This document shows positions 24,276 through 34,083 of a stretch of 64,000 nt of DNA, piece by piece. Position numbers and translations under genes: made by a program. The stretch is taken from assembly GCA_948567375.1 (NCBI GenBank), contig OX419761.1, positions 34,040,501-34,104,500 on the forward strand, written 5' to 3'. Within the stretch, counting starts at the first letter, position 1. Every line of letters starts with the position of its first letter. The DNA is from Lunularia cruciata. Its lineage: Eukaryota > Streptophyta > Marchantiopsida > Lunulariales > Lunulariaceae. The notes below the pieces were generated by a model. It ran no database searches and had not been told where the DNA came from. It saw only the letters and a program-made list of their open reading frames with translations.

Positions 24276-24562
24276 GCACATATACATTAAATACTATATA
24301 TATATATATATTTATTTATATTGTTACACTATACATACATACATGCATTCATAAATACATACATACAGATATATATATATATATAATGAAGATACAACAT
24401 ATAGTGTAACAGAAGAGAATTGCTTCAGAAAATATAATTAAATGTTTATCCAAGAGGTTCTTAGTCTTTCGTCAATTGCTGATACAATTAATTGGGTTTT
24501 AGCAGCTAGTGACTAATTTAGTATTTTTATCAACCAATTTTCAAATAATTTTAAATTAATAT
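24023..24562. mobile_element. Foldback element: 190-bp inverted arms around an AT microsatellite
   Basis: The left arm 24023-24212 and right arm 24373-24562 are reverse complements at roughly 90% or better by eye. Shared blocks include GAAGATACAACATAT, AACAGAAGAGAATTGCTTC and ATCCAAGAGGTTCTTA. The 160-bp loop is an (AT)n run plus ATAC/ACAT repeats. No transposase is encoded. The shape fits a foldback or MITE-type element; ends and target duplication are unclear because the flanks are AT-rich. Confidence 0.88.
24203..24272. repeat. (AT)n microsatellite
   Basis: About 70 bp of alternating AT in the loop of the foldback element. A predicted poly-(Ile-Tyr) frame across it is an artefact. Confidence 0.97.
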
Positions 24563-26310
24563 CGTGCAACAGTACATACACACACATACACACATATAAA
24601 TAGATATATGTGCTAAATCTTATTATTACATATGATAAAGATGTCTAGAAAGATGTTGAATCATATTTAAAAGCACGTAAACTCAATGAATGCGTTACCA
24701 ACAATAACACTTTGATCGAAACTCCAGTTAGTAATAACGATACGCTTGTTTATTATTTATTTACATGTATTCGAAACAACATTTAGTTAAATTTTAAACT
24801 CAAACAATGTGCAACAGGTATATTCAAGTATATTGGTGTATTTACAAGAAGACAGTTTCCTTCTTTTCTTATGAACGTTAAGCGCACTTTAAGAACATAT
24901 TAGTACCAATAAATCTTGAAGGGTACTAACATTTTCTAATAGCGCAGGGTATCTTCCCTCCTTTTGAGGTTTGTAAATATACATTGGTGCAGCCAGGAGT
25001 AAACAACCGCTAGACAAGTTTGACCCGAAAAACAGGCATGTCCATTTAGAGATCGTGCCAAGCTTTTAGGAGGAGGGAGGATTGCGCATGAACGAGTTCG
25101 ACGAAGAAAGAGAATGTTTTGGGAAATGAACGCTGCTCATGAGCTGTAGAGGATACTTTGAGCCCGAGCAGCGTGTCGCTTGTTGTTGTTGTGGATGATC
25201 ATTGATTGATCACATATGATAATGGAACCTTGTCATTATCGTACTCATGTATAAGAAACTGTGTACAAGATGTGAATTTTCTTGAGGGCTTTGGGGTTGG
25301 GAGATAACTTGCCCAGACTCTATACTAAAGAGACGCTAACACGCAGTCTCACACTTTCGACCAGCAATGGGACAAACGACATAGCTATTAGCTTTTGTTG
25401 GCTACAGCTAACATCCCTGTCTGTACACTTGTAAGTTGGTTGTAGAACAAGGATTTGTATTGTCCCGTACTTTCCTTGCTAAGCGATCCGTACTTTCCTT
25501 GCTCGCATCTGTCAATTGGCAGTTGGATATTGATTCATATGTAAATCATACTGTTTGTCTCTCCAAGGATGAGGCTAGTGCCGAATGTTTGTTTAGTTTG
25601 GTGGTCAAATAAGCATCTTCTGAAACGAAGAAGAAAGGAGGCATTGGTTACATACATCTCATTCTTCACGCCTTACTTCCGGATATTTTGAGTGCATAAT
25701 GTTCTATTATAAACATGAGCGTATTAGTGTACGGGGGAGCACCATTGCACACGGAAATTCCCTTCAGACTCCATCATTATGGAATTCTTTTAAAGATTTT
25801 CATACCCAATATTCGACTATCCAATAGATTAACAATCACTAAGATTTGAGATTTTAATGTTCCTGACGCATGTAGGTGATGACTAGGGTCTGCCAGAACG
25901 TATGCACCATGCTGCTGAAATGAGACTATAACTTAGTGTTGAAGAAGCTATGTCCTGAAGACTGTGACAGGTATTTCTCGTTATATTATGCATGCGAATT
26001 ATGTGCAGACTTGGTCAAAATTGCTCAAACATATTTATCTCGCTGTGGTTTGTACATTTAGATAGGGCCAGTAGACAGGACACGAAGCAGGTGTTGTCCT
26101 TTCTGCTATCCTTCACACCCATCACTATTTGATTCCTGGCATTGTTGAGTTTTTTAAGTGATGCTTGGAGCTTCAACTATGGTACGTCGAGGAACTTGAA
26201 TTTCAAAATGTCTGAAGGTGGTAAAAGGAGAAATGTGAGGTCAATTTTGACTTCTCTTGTGGCAAGTACTTGTGTATTGGGAGAAGGTGATCGCGTGTGA
26301 TAACAAGAAG
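24563..26310. other. Unclassified stretch, nothing recognised
   Basis: Mixed-composition DNA, less AT-rich than the preceding 3 kb. No domain, LTR end or repeat unit was recognised on either strand. Composition resembles the 34-43 kb stretch. Confidence 0.45.
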
Positions 26311-26314
26311 CAAG

Positions 26315-26430
26315 AAGGATGGGAAGACCCCATCAAGCCCATACAAGGAAAAGACATGGAGTAAAATGGCTTAGGTGTAGAAAGGTAATGTTTATACCAA
26401 TACTATTGGTATTTACAACCCCGTTTTATT
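26315..26430 (-). repeat. LINE 3' tail copy (inverted)
   Basis: The minus strand matches the 3' tail of the LINE at 33985-34083, including the core CTTGATGGGGTCTTCCCATC and the CTTGTA.GG block. Only the tail is present, as expected of a severely 5'-truncated retrocopy. Confidence 0.75.
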
Positions 26431-26485
26431 TCTTTGGTCTCATCCTTATATTATTTGATAGGTTGTACATCAGATATCTCAGATG

Positions 26486-26622
26486 CAGTAGGGCAAATTT
26501 ATCATACCAAAACTAGTGGGGTTTAGCATCATGTTACCTCTTTTGTCTCGTCCTTGTGCGGTTTGACGGGTCTTCCATCATTCGTGTTTCCTATGCGGTA
26601 ACCTTTTTCTCCAATAATATCG
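26486..26622 (+). repeat. LINE 3' tail copy
   Basis: Matches the LINE from its last coding residues (CAGTAGGGCAAATTTATCATA) through the GTTACC..TTTTGTCTC block to CCTATGCGGTAACC. It shares further downstream sequence with the tail at 26756, so the two are probably a local duplication rather than separate insertions. Confidence 0.75.
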
Positions 26623-26755
26623 TTGAGCCCCATATACGTCTACATTTGTGTAGATACAGTTTCATGCTCTTGCTGGTATAGATATCAAGCAAATCAATCA
26701 AGAGAGAACTTACACGTGAAAGATAAAGATTACACTTACCGATACTGTTTATATA

Positions 26756-26870
26756 TTGGGATTTAGATCCATTTTAACTCTTTTGTCTCACCCTTGTACG
26801 GGCTTGATGGGATCTTCCCATCCTTCTTGTTTTCCTATGTGGTCGCCCTTTGCTCCAATAGAATCGATAA
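26756..26870 (+). repeat. LINE 3' tail copy
   Basis: Matches the LINE tail: TATTGGGATTTAG, TTTTGTCTCACCCTTGTACG, GATGGGATCTTCCCATCC and GGTCGCC. The homology with 26486-26622 continues past the tail (CTCCAATA..ATCG), supporting tandem duplication. Confidence 0.78.
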
Positions 26871-27639
26871 ACTCCAAATACTTGATTGCATCATTCAGAG
26901 CAGGAAACTTACAAACGCAAGAAGAAAATTTCGATCCTCCAAAGATCGGATGAGGGTGGGGACTCTACTATTTTCTTACACTAGATGAGAAAAACATTGT
27001 TCTCTTTACAGAGAGAAGGTTTAGAGTACAGTAGCTGCTTTCATGATGGTATTGCGGCAGAGCTCCATGCGACCGATGAACTTTCGCCCAGCTCTTAGGG
27101 CATATTCTCTCTCGGGGCTACCGAACATCACCAGGGTGGTTTAGTTTACAAGTTTCAGAGGTTATGCACCGCGCAGGTCTCGGAAAAATAAGAGCTCCTC
27201 TTACCCCTTCCACACCTAACTTAGTGTACAGAAATAGTGTGCATACTCCCCTACCTATGAACCTTGTCAACCTCGCTTAGTTTCAAGATTCAATTTCGCT
27301 ACAAATAATTTTATTGAGAATGTGACCAGGTTAAACGATGACATGTTGAAATCCTTCGGAGGAGGTGGACGTGGAGATTCTGCAGCCCACTTCATAAGAA
27401 TTATAGTGTCTCATCAAAACTTTTCTAGATGAATTATCTATTATTCCTTTCTTTGCTCTTTCCTCAAGGTGGTATCGTTAGGTTATCAAGAGTCCATGGT
27501 TCTCCTCTTAAAGATACCTGATGCTCTAGGGTGCTCAAGTGGCTTTTCCTTACCAGCTATGGAGTTTTCATACATTATCAATCTCGGTGATCTCTCGTTA
27601 CTTATGCATATGTACCATACTATGGCAGATAATTTTGGT

Positions 27640-27725
27640 ACTAGCTACTATGGGGCTTACCTTCATTTTTCTTCTCATGTCTCATCCTTGTTGGGCTTGA
27701 TGGATATTTTCCCATCAAGCCATAG
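27640..27725 (+). repeat. Diverged LINE 3' tail copy
   Basis: TATGGGGCTTACC, TCTCATCCTTG and GGGCTTGATGGATATTTTCCCATC follow the order of the LINE tail with more divergence. It lies upstream of the C-terminal LINE fossil at 28130. Confidence 0.6.
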
Positions 27726-28129
27726 AATTCCCCGTATACTGAGGTATTGTTGTCACATTTAAGGATGTTTGAGAATAATATTTTCCATACTTTATCCGTT
27801 GTGTTAGTTCCATGCATGCTCCAACAACTCCCGTATGAGTGATGTTGGTAGAAAATAACTCTCCCCACAACCATGGGCAGATGAGGCCTCATAGGGCAGG
27901 ATGCCACAACTCTAGCAACATATATATGAGCATGTGCTCTAGTTGTCTCTCATTTAAAAGACAAGTTCTTACATCAAGGCCATCATTTTCTATAGGGCCT
28001 ATCACCATAGTGGATTCAAGCATTTGCACATTCCAAACATATCTTTGATTGTCTCATGACTTATTGCCAAGCCTTGCATGCACATCATGCCTTGAGTTTA
28101 TTGACTTTATATTTGTAGACTCTAGGAAG

Positions 28130-28800
28130 CTACAGGTGGATCTCAATGAGCATATGCACATTCACACACTTACTAGCATCCTCATTGATACGCCTCTACT
28201 TGATGAGCTAGGATCCTCTCTTGCAGGGAAAGGCTTTGGGGCTTGGCTCTAGGTTTCACTCTTGTTTGATGTCTTCCTATTTGATGAGTTTACTATAGCA
28301 TTATAATTTAGGTTAGATCTCTCACATCCGGCCATTTGACATGCAAGAGATATACTTTTTATGATGTGTAGTAGGTGGGGAGCCTAACATAATCCATGAT
28401 GCAAGTTGTGATAAAGTTGCTTAGATCTTATGAACTACATGGGCCTGGGTTTAGATTAAACAATGGTTGGATCTACTAGGACCATCTATGCATTAGGTGT
28501 GAGTGGATATTGTTACTTTCACATATGGTCATTGCAACTTGTATGATGTGGTGGTGGTGAACACTCCACAAGTGGAGTCATCGGCATGAGCAAGTATAAA
28601 GACAGAAGTAATAGTGACCATTGCCTTTAGGGGCAAATCTGACCACTACACACCTCGACTATCCTTGAATGCCTTTGTCCTTGTAGCAATTGAGATTTTT
28701 GGGCATCTAAATCACTATTTTGATAGTTTCCTTATGGAAGGAGCATGTGGTTCTTTGCAAAAGAGAGGAGCACTGGCTTTCTCTCCTACCACGCTCACAT
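28130..28800 (+). pseudogene. Second LINE fossil: C-terminal endonuclease region
   Basis: Decayed plus-strand sequence corresponds to the region after RT in RT/endonuclease LINEs: SLAGKGFGAWL, then FDVFLFDEFTIAL, later YDVVVVNTPQVE, and FVLVAIEIFGHLNHYFDSFL. The last two correspond to VADVVVTDPT and SLALELYGAMDTTFDTF in the longer LINE at 32260-34001, so the two are related but clearly distinct copies. Several stops are present. Confidence 0.6.
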
Positions 28801-28870
28801 TCTATTAATGACAGCAAATATCAATCACTTTACAAAATGATTAAACTTTGGGTCTTCATAGACAAGTAGT

Positions 28871-29514
28871 TGCAACAGGCATTAGTGCAATCTTTTGAGC
28901 AACAACTTTGCAATGAAGACTTTGTGTCTTTAAAGGGGGAGGTTTGTAATACCATTAGCTAGATAGATTATCTAGAGATGGAAATTGGCTTGGTAATATC
29001 TTTAGGGGTGTTATATACAATGGTCCAAGTAGATCAGATAGAGGTGTTACCAAAAGAGTACTTCCACTAATAAGGAAAAGGCAATAAACACCCTGAAAAC
29101 TTCAGAGCTAATTTTGGAGGCCTAAACAAATGAATTTGGCCTAAAAAAGGAGTGGTGGATTCCTCCAAGGGGAAAGGTGTTGCTTTCTCCCCCATGTTTT
29201 TCTTGTCAAGAGTTTTGCAATGGTACCTTACTTATGCTGTTCTAAGCTTCTTACAAGATGATTCTCTAAAGATTCCTTTTGGTCAAACTTGTTTGACCAA
29301 CCAAATAGGAGAAGGATAAACATGTCACCAATCTATATAGCTAATCTCAGGGTGGAGCTTGCCAACATGACACCAATCAATGTATTTGATCCAAGTGTGT
29401 AGCTCCCTTTGAGTGAATCCTCTTTGCTATATAATAAAGACAAGGTGCTCTTTTGGAGCATCAAAGTATTGAGGAATGAAACCTTGTGTTTCTCTTGTCC
29501 TCCCAGATATCACA
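28871..29514 (+). mobile_element. Truncated A-family element: end of pol, PPT and 3' LTR
   Basis: From 28871 the plus strand encodes the last residues of the A-family polyprotein (LVQSFEQQLCNEDF, compare LVQAFEQQLHNKD in element A). A PPT (TAAAGGGGGAGG, 28931-28942) and an LTR of about 570 bp (28945-29514) follow. The LTR starts TGTAATACC and ends ATATCACA. Unlike the other copies it has only one U3 module. The rest of the element is missing on the 5' side, where a LINE fossil abuts it. Confidence 0.85.
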
Positions 29515-30902
29515 CACCACTAGGGTTCTCCCTCCCCACTTATCAGACATACCCTTGGAAGACCTTTACCACACAATTCAGGAGTAGACTACAATCTCCT
29601 GAGTTTCTCAGGTGATTGGTGTTGATTCACTTTTTCCCCTATGGTGCCTCCGGGGCCTAACCTTATATGTCTTTTTGGGCCGCTTGCCTTGTGTCTTTTT
29701 CTTCTTTCTGCACTTGTTTGTGCTTGTACTCCTTTCCCCTTTCCTTTGGGATACTATATATAAATAACTGCATACATACTAAAACGATAGAAGATTAAGT
29801 GGGAATACTACGCCATGTGATCCTTAACAAATGGATTGGCATCAGGTTAGACACTTTGGATTAAGTATGGAAGTGTTGCAATTGAAAGAAGAAAGAAGCA
29901 AACCAAATCCTACGTCATCAGCATGTGATTAGTTAGTCTAAACACGATAGCAAAACTCTGCGATCACAATAATGATTTTCTACTGCATATATCGGTGAAG
30001 CAAGAAAAGAGGAAACGTTAAAGTCGTCCAGCTCACCTCCTAGTAAAGTCTCTGAAGTTGATTTCCTCCCACCTTTAAAAGAGTCCAGAAGCTAGGGCAG
30101 GTTCAGCCCCGAATGTAAGCAATGGTATGCAGAGTTTGAGTTCTTGCAAAGATAGGGCTATCCAGCACCTCAGACATTTAGGTACAGTATATTGTACTTG
30201 TGCTGACTAATTGTAGACTGTCACTAAGTGTTCTCATTAAACACAAGTTCTGCGCTTATTGGGAGCTGCCATTGCTGTTGCTTTTGATTGTGTCAGCAGA
30301 AAAATGGACGGTACGTCAGGCAGACGAGACAGAAACTTTGTTAAAATTTAAATATTTGTCTTAAAGATTCCTGTCAACCACAGTACTCGCATATTCTGCT
30401 ATTCTCCTGATTGTTTTGGGAGCAAATGCACACAAAAGGGGCACCTCAAGTTGACTGTTCAAAAAGGAGTTCGTCAAGTTCATACACAATTCAAATTCGA
30501 GTGGAAGTGGTCCAATAACTTTCAGGTTCTGTACAGGGAACAGAAGCGGAAGTTTGATCCGATCTAGCATACGTACTTCTATGATGCAGAAGGTAAGTTT
30601 TGATTTCCAAAGTGATTTTCAACTATTTCCTAGTGTGGAGATTGATCATGTTTTTCTGCTCTGGCGAGAACTCACGGTTAGCCACTCGTCTGTTTGCGGC
30701 CTGTCAAGTACACCAAAGGGAAAGCCTCCGTAAGCATGGTTGCGGCTCTATGAACGATACGGCTGGCACTATGAGAACACTTGTAAAATGGCAGACATTC
30801 TCGATTGCCTTTACTTATCTTAGATAGGAACAGGTTGTCGGGACCGTTGAAGCATAGCCTAGTGTGCACAGCTTCCTGACTTTGCTAGCATTGTGCTCTG
30901 CC
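29515..30902. other. Unclassified stretch, nothing firm
   Basis: No repeat or domain was recognised. A minus-strand frame at 30361-30570 (69 codons) looks protein-like in composition but matches nothing I know. The LINE frame starts near 30903. Confidence 0.4.
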
Positions 30903-31501
30903 CCTTGCTTTTCCTCAGGAGGCTTGTCAGAGATGGTTTATGAGCACCTTAGAGATTGCTTCCAGGCAGATGATCCTTCTAGTGGTTTTACCGAGTTGTT
31001 TCAAGTGGCTGCAGCAATAGCGAGAGGAGACATTCCTATGTATGTTAGTCGGGTGTTAAGTGCTAGTCTACTTCTTGCGATGGAGAAGGACACGTGAGGT
31101 ATAAGACCGATTGCTATTGGAGAAATCTTTTTGCGTTTGGTCAGTCGTACCATTGTCCTTCAACATCTTTCTCACTTTTGACAACACCTTAGTCCACATC
31201 AGTTTGGAGTAGCTACACGGGGAGGATGTGAGGCTATATCTCTAGGCATTAGAGCACTCCTAGACATCCATCCGAAGTAGATCGTCCTACAGGTGGATGT
31301 TGAGAACGCTTTTAATAGCGTCTCATGTGCATCCATCTTTAGAGAGCTTAGGGAGGCTGGTGGATCCTTGGCGAGTCTTATTCTTTTTGTGCAGTCTTTT
31401 TATGGCTCTCCGGCTTCCCTTTACTACCAGCATGGTGGTTCACAAGAGGGAATTGCCGTCTTGGAGTCAACTGCTAGTACATGTTAGGGAGATCCTTTAG
31501 G
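30903..31501 (+). pseudogene. LINE pseudogene, 5' half of reverse transcriptase
   Basis: One plus-strand frame, broken by a few stops, reads the RT N-terminal region (GLSEMVYEHLRDCF, GIRPIAIGE, HQFGVATRGGCEA) and the first catalytic motif VDVENAFNSV. The motif-B region GDPLG is preceded by TAG at 31485-31487 where related RTs have Gln, consistent with one C-to-T change. The frame is cut at 31502 by a solo LTR. RTs with GIRPIA..., DVENAFNSV and ADDT belong to non-LTR elements. Confidence 0.85.
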
Positions 31502-31506
31502 GGGGT

Positions 31507-32259
31507 TGTAATACCAAGAGCTAACCATATGATCTAGATGTGAAATTCGGTTTGGTGACATCTCAAATGATGTTATACATGATGGTCAAAATAGATCAGA
31601 TAGAAGTATCACCAAAAGGGTCCTTCTACTAATAGGGCAGAAAACCGAAATAGATTTGAAAACCTTAGAACCAATAGCTAGACATATGATTTGAAGGTGA
31701 GAATTGGGTTGGTAACATCTAGAAGGATGTTACACAGGATGGACTAAATAGTTCAGAAAGAGGTATCACCAAAAAGGGACTTCTACTAATAGAGTTGGAA
31801 CCAAAATATGCCTAAAATCTTTGAAGGCAATTTTGGATGCCTAAACGGATGAATTAGGCCTCGAAAATGTGCAGATTCCCCCCAAAAGAGGAAAAGTTGG
31901 CCTTTCCTCCCCCCTTCTTTGTCTCGTCAAGAGCTTTCCAACAGTAGCTCACCCACATGATTCTGAGATTCCTATAAGAAGATTCCCTAAAAGATTCCCT
32001 CCGGTCAAAGCTTGTTTGACCAACCAGATAGGACCAGGACCGACATGTCACCCATCCAAGTAAGTAATCCAAGGGTGGAGCTTGCTGACATGTCACCTAT
32101 CTATGTATCTAATCCTATGGTGGAGCTTCATTGGAGGAGATCCACTTTGCCTATATAATAAAGAGAAGGTGCTCCTTTGGGGCATCGGAGTTTGAGTGTG
32201 AAGGTGTGTGTTTCTCATGGTGTGTTTCACTTTAGGTCTCCTATTCTTGGAGTATTACA
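31507..32259 (+). repeat. Solo A-family LTR inside the LINE RT
   Basis: A 753-bp LTR, TGTAATACC to GTATTACA, with the duplicated U3 module. Flanks are GGGGT (31502-31506) and GGGGC (32260-32264), a 5-bp target duplication with one changed base. LTR plus one duplication copy is 758 bp, which accounts for the frame difference of the RT on the two sides. It is therefore a clean insertion later reduced to a solo LTR. Confidence 0.93.
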
Positions 32260-34001
32260 GGGGCCCTTATTTGCCATGGCTCACTTTAGAGCTCTCCTAT
32301 CTACTACTTTGGCCATGCTAGGTTGTATATTTCTCTCCTTGGCAGATGATACACACATCGTAGGCCCTATAGATCAGATTAGGCAGGCTTTTGACTACTT
32401 GACTACCGAGCTACATCTAGTAGGCTTGAGAGTCAAGGTGTCAAAGTGTAGGGCATGGTCCCCTTTAGGTATCCCTCCACACCTTGAGCTTCTAGAGGGT
32501 TGTATCACATCCACAGATGGACTTCGTGTTCTTGGAGTGCCAATAGAATCGAAGGATTTTGTCAGACACTTCTTAGACGCTGCCCTTGCAGAGGATGTTC
32601 TCCATGTGGATGACCTTCCATTACTAGGAGATCCGTAGATGGCATTTGGTATACTCTCTTCCAGTATTGCTCGTCGACCATCCTACCTCATCCGTACAAT
32701 TCCCCCCTCACCGTCCTTCCTATCATGTCTGAGAGCATTTGATAGGAGGATTATGGGAGTCTTTGGTGATATTATTGGACCAGGGACTTTTGAGTGTGTG
32801 ACATGGGATCTGAAACATAGACAGACGGCTCTACCAATCTCATGTGGTGGGATTGGCTTGCTTTCTATGGAGGAGACGACACCTATATCATTTTTGGGTA
32901 GTTGGACTTTGTCGTCACTCCTACTTTCCTCTCGTTTTGTGGTTGCTGATAGGCCGGTTTTGGAGACTTATGTGACAAAGGTGGAGGGAGGATCCTTTTC
33001 TCTCCAAGTGTTATTGGGGCAGACGAGAGATAATGTATCCCCACGAGCATGTGAGGATTTTCCACCTTTTGCTTCACTATCATCAGATTGGACTAGAGGT
33101 TTATAGTCTTCCTTGATGGAGCGACAGTGTGAGCATATGCTACATTCTCTCTTAGTCGACTCGTCCATTCCTCAAGCTACTAGAGCAGTCTTTGCTCTTG
33201 CTCCGGCAAGGGTGCAGGCTCGTGGATCCTAGCTCGACCGTGCATTAGGGCTTTCTGACTCGCACCAACTACTTTTTCTACAGCAATGAGGTTTTGCCTA
33301 GGTTTGGTCCACCCATCTGCATCTTCATTACTCACTTGTGAGCGTGGTTCTACACTAGATGCAGCAGCGGTCCACATGACATGGTGTCCTTTTGGAGGAC
33401 AGAGGATAGCTACCCATGATGCCATTAGAGACATAGTGTTTGCTATGGCACGAGAGAGTGGATACTTGGCTTGGATGGAGCGTTCATATGCTTTGCAGAC
33501 GACACATGTCAGGGCAGACTTATACTTGGTCCGAGATGATCAAGTGACAGTAGCGGATGTCGTGGTTACGGACCCTACGTGTGATACAGTTTGGAGGGAG
33601 TGATTACCCATCCCCTTGGATGGGTGGCGAGTGCAGCAGTAGGTTACAAGGTCTCCAAGTGTAGGGGCATGCAGCAAGGTCACCTCTTTGTTTCTCTAGC
33701 CTTGGAGTTATATGGAGCTATGGACACGACATTTGACACATTTGTCAGGGAGTGCATGAGAGCTTATCATGTTAGGCGTCAAGGGGTACCACTCTCACCC
33801 TCATACTTTGTAGCATATTTTAGACAGCGTGTGTCCATTGCTTTACAGAGGGCAGTGGCTGGTGCAATCCATATGAGAGCTATCACATTAGGTGATGTTT
33901 CTTCGGATGCTCCAGTTGTGTGTAGACGGTATGACTCGCATAGCTCGGATATCTTAGGTGCGGTAGGGCAGATTTCTCATATAGACTCTATTGGGGCTTA
34001 G
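32260..34001 (+). pseudogene. LINE pseudogene, RT 3' half and C-terminal endonuclease-like domain
   Basis: Continues the RT after the solo LTR: AMAHFRALL, then the catalytic ADDT box (LADDTHIVGP), thumb (LRVKVSKCRAWSP, LRVLGVPI) and connection (ISCGGIGLLSMEE). After frameshifts near 33290 and 33600, the C-terminal part shows HDAIRDIVFAMARE, a VRADLYLV..VADVVVTDPT stretch and LALELYGAMDTTFDTFVREC. This layout, with acidic residues spaced as in PD-(D/E)xK nucleases after an HxxxxC-like region, suggests a restriction-like endonuclease LINE rather than an APE-type L1. I see no APE domain upstream. Confidence 0.8.
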
Positions 34002-34083
34002 CCCCATGTTACCTTTTTTGTCTCTCCCTTGTACGGCTTGATGGGGTCTTCCCATCCTTCGTTTTTCCTACGCGGGTCGCCTT
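33985..34083 (+). other. LINE 3' untranslated tail with two hairpins
   Basis: GGGGCTTAGCCCC (about 33993-34005) and GATGGGGTCTTCCCATC (about 34041-34057) form two short stem-loops. The homology with the other tail copies in the window ends at GTCGCCTT (about 34083), which marks the element 3' end. There is no poly-A tail. Such 3' structures are the usual template-recognition site for LINE RTs. Confidence 0.7.

Noticed and set aside
24188-24409. Open frame of alternating Ile-Tyr
   Set aside because: It is the translated (AT)n microsatellite in the foldback loop.
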